Positions 5,609 through 5,835 of a DNA stretch of 5,835 bases are shown piece by piece. Position 1 is the stretch's first letter. Each line of letters begins with the position of its first letter. Under the pieces are notes generated by a model that made no database searches, had not been told where the DNA came from, and saw only the letters and a program-made list of their open reading frames with translations. Both the position numbers and the translations under genes were made by a program. This stretch comes from Haemophilus parahaemolyticus (GTDB taxonomy: Bacteria > Pseudomonadota > Gammaproteobacteria > Enterobacterales > Pasteurellaceae): contig NZ_JAHAHT010000107.1 in assembly GCF_018373095.1 (NCBI RefSeq), positions 1-5,835 of the forward strand, written 5' to 3'.

Positions 5609-5614
5609 ATTCTA
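5609..5614 (-). promoter_or_regulatory. Candidate -10 element for argG
   Basis: TAGAAT on the minus strand matches the -10 consensus at five of six positions. No good -35 hexamer is seen at normal spacing; a run of nine T bases occupies the spacer. The inferred start near 5602 would give a leader of about 65 bases containing the palindrome at 5576-5591. Confidence 0.3.
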
Positions 5615-5663
5615 TTAGAAAAAAAAACAAATTTCATCTAAAATTTAGCGAAAATCGACCACA

Positions 5664-5669
5664 TAAAAT
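5664..5669 (+). promoter_or_regulatory. Candidate -10 element for the glycosyltransferase gene
   Basis: TAAAAT matches the -10 consensus at five of six positions and lies 18 bases before the ATG at 5688, but no convincing -35 hexamer precedes it at 15-18 bases. The start would fall near 5676, leaving a leader of about 12 bases that includes the AGAAAGAG ribosome site. Confidence 0.25.
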
Positions 5670-5687
5670 GAATAGAAAGAGTCTCAA

Positions 5688-5835
5688 ATGAAAAAAATCC
5701 TTGTTATCCGAAACGATAAAATTGGCGATTTTATAGTTTGCTTTCCTGCTTTTGCAATGCTCAAACAATCTTTACCAAATGTAGAAATTACTGCCCTTGT
5801 GCCAAGCTACACTGCTCCACTTGCGGAACTTTGCC
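5688..5835 (+). CDS. Glycosyltransferase family 9 (heptosyltransferase-like), N-terminal part
   Basis: Only the first 49 codons are present; the gene runs off the window. The product begins MKKILVIRNDKIGDFIVCFP and continues with ALKxxxP-like spacing (AFAMLKQSLPNVEITALV). The opening beta strand, the R-x-D-x-I-G-D motif (R8, D10, I12, G13, D14) and the proline at 20 are hallmarks of family 9 glycosyltransferases such as WaaC, WaaF and related ADP-heptose:LPS heptosyltransferases, which build the lipopolysaccharide core on the cytoplasmic face of the inner membrane. Which heptosyltransferase it is cannot be told from this fragment. The ATG at 5688 has AGAAAGAG shortly upstream. It is divergent from argG, and the context gives no further hint of function. 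Confidence 0.85.
   Translation, partial: MKKILVIRNDKIGDFIVCFPAFAMLKQSLPNVEITALVPSYTAPLAELC

Noticed and set aside
5538..5630. N-terminal extension of ArgG by 31 residues from an upstream start
   Set aside because: The extension has no family counterpart, covers the promoter and palindrome region, and the internal ATG at 5537 has a good ribosome site.
5538..5687. Search for an ARG box (TGAAT-4-ATTCA) in the argG/glycosyltransferase intergenic region
   Set aside because: Only single half-sites such as TGAAT near 5559 and 5669 are present, without a properly spaced inverted partner.
5668..5691. Seven-codon ORF whose TGA overlaps the glycosyltransferase ATG (ATGA), resembling a coupled leader
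   Set aside because: It has no ribosome site and its start overlaps the best -10 candidate, so it is probably not transcribed; a chance overlap in AT-rich DNA.

Overview
The window looks like chromosome of a gammaproteobacterium of the family Pasteurellaceae, closest in style to the Actinobacillus/Mannheimia group. Reasons: the DNA is AT-rich; all proteins resemble enterobacterial homologues at full length; and 8-base CAAGCGGT cores, the centre of the 'Apl-type' DNA uptake signal, occur at 111-118 (+) and 1498-1505 (-), with shorter AAGCGGT or AGCGGTC cores elsewhere. No mobile element, CRISPR array, tRNA or rRNA was seen, and no gene-free stretch exceeds 300 bases.

Left half, minus strand (11-2893): the envelope-stress locus rpoE-rseA-rseB-rseC. 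RpoE is the extracytoplasmic sigma factor, RseA its membrane anti-sigma factor, RseB the periplasmic protector of RseA, and RseC a cysteine-rich inner membrane protein. Three control elements stand out. (1) A sigma-E-like promoter (2866-2893) precedes rpoE. (2) A 9- or 11-codon leader ORF (2817-2852) ends inside the Shine-Dalgarno of rpoE, which itself starts with TTG, suggesting translational coupling like that of E. coli rseD-rpoE. (3) A strong intrinsic terminator (1532-1568) separates rseA from rseB and is followed by a plausible extended -10 promoter for rseB, so rseBC may be partly uncoupled from rpoE-rseA.

Middle, plus strand (3045-4073): a YfiF-like SPOUT RNA methyltransferase gene, divergent from rpoE, with an extended -10 promoter. 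Its second SAM-knot motif is unusually degenerate. It ends at a long hairpin terminator built from two inverted uptake-signal-like cores (4093-4140), which also lies past the end of the convergent gene argG.

Right end: argG (4206-5537, minus), encoding argininosuccinate synthase, is divergent from the first 49 codons of a family 9 glycosyltransferase (heptosyltransferase-like) gene at 5688. The shared 150-base intergenic region holds a perfect 16-base palindrome (5576-5591) that fits a PurR-type, LacI-family operator. No arginine (ARG) box was recognised there.

I found no wholly new system. The most interesting points are regulatory: the leader/TTG architecture of rpoE, the split stress operon, the PurR-like box before argG, and the altered methyltransferase motif.
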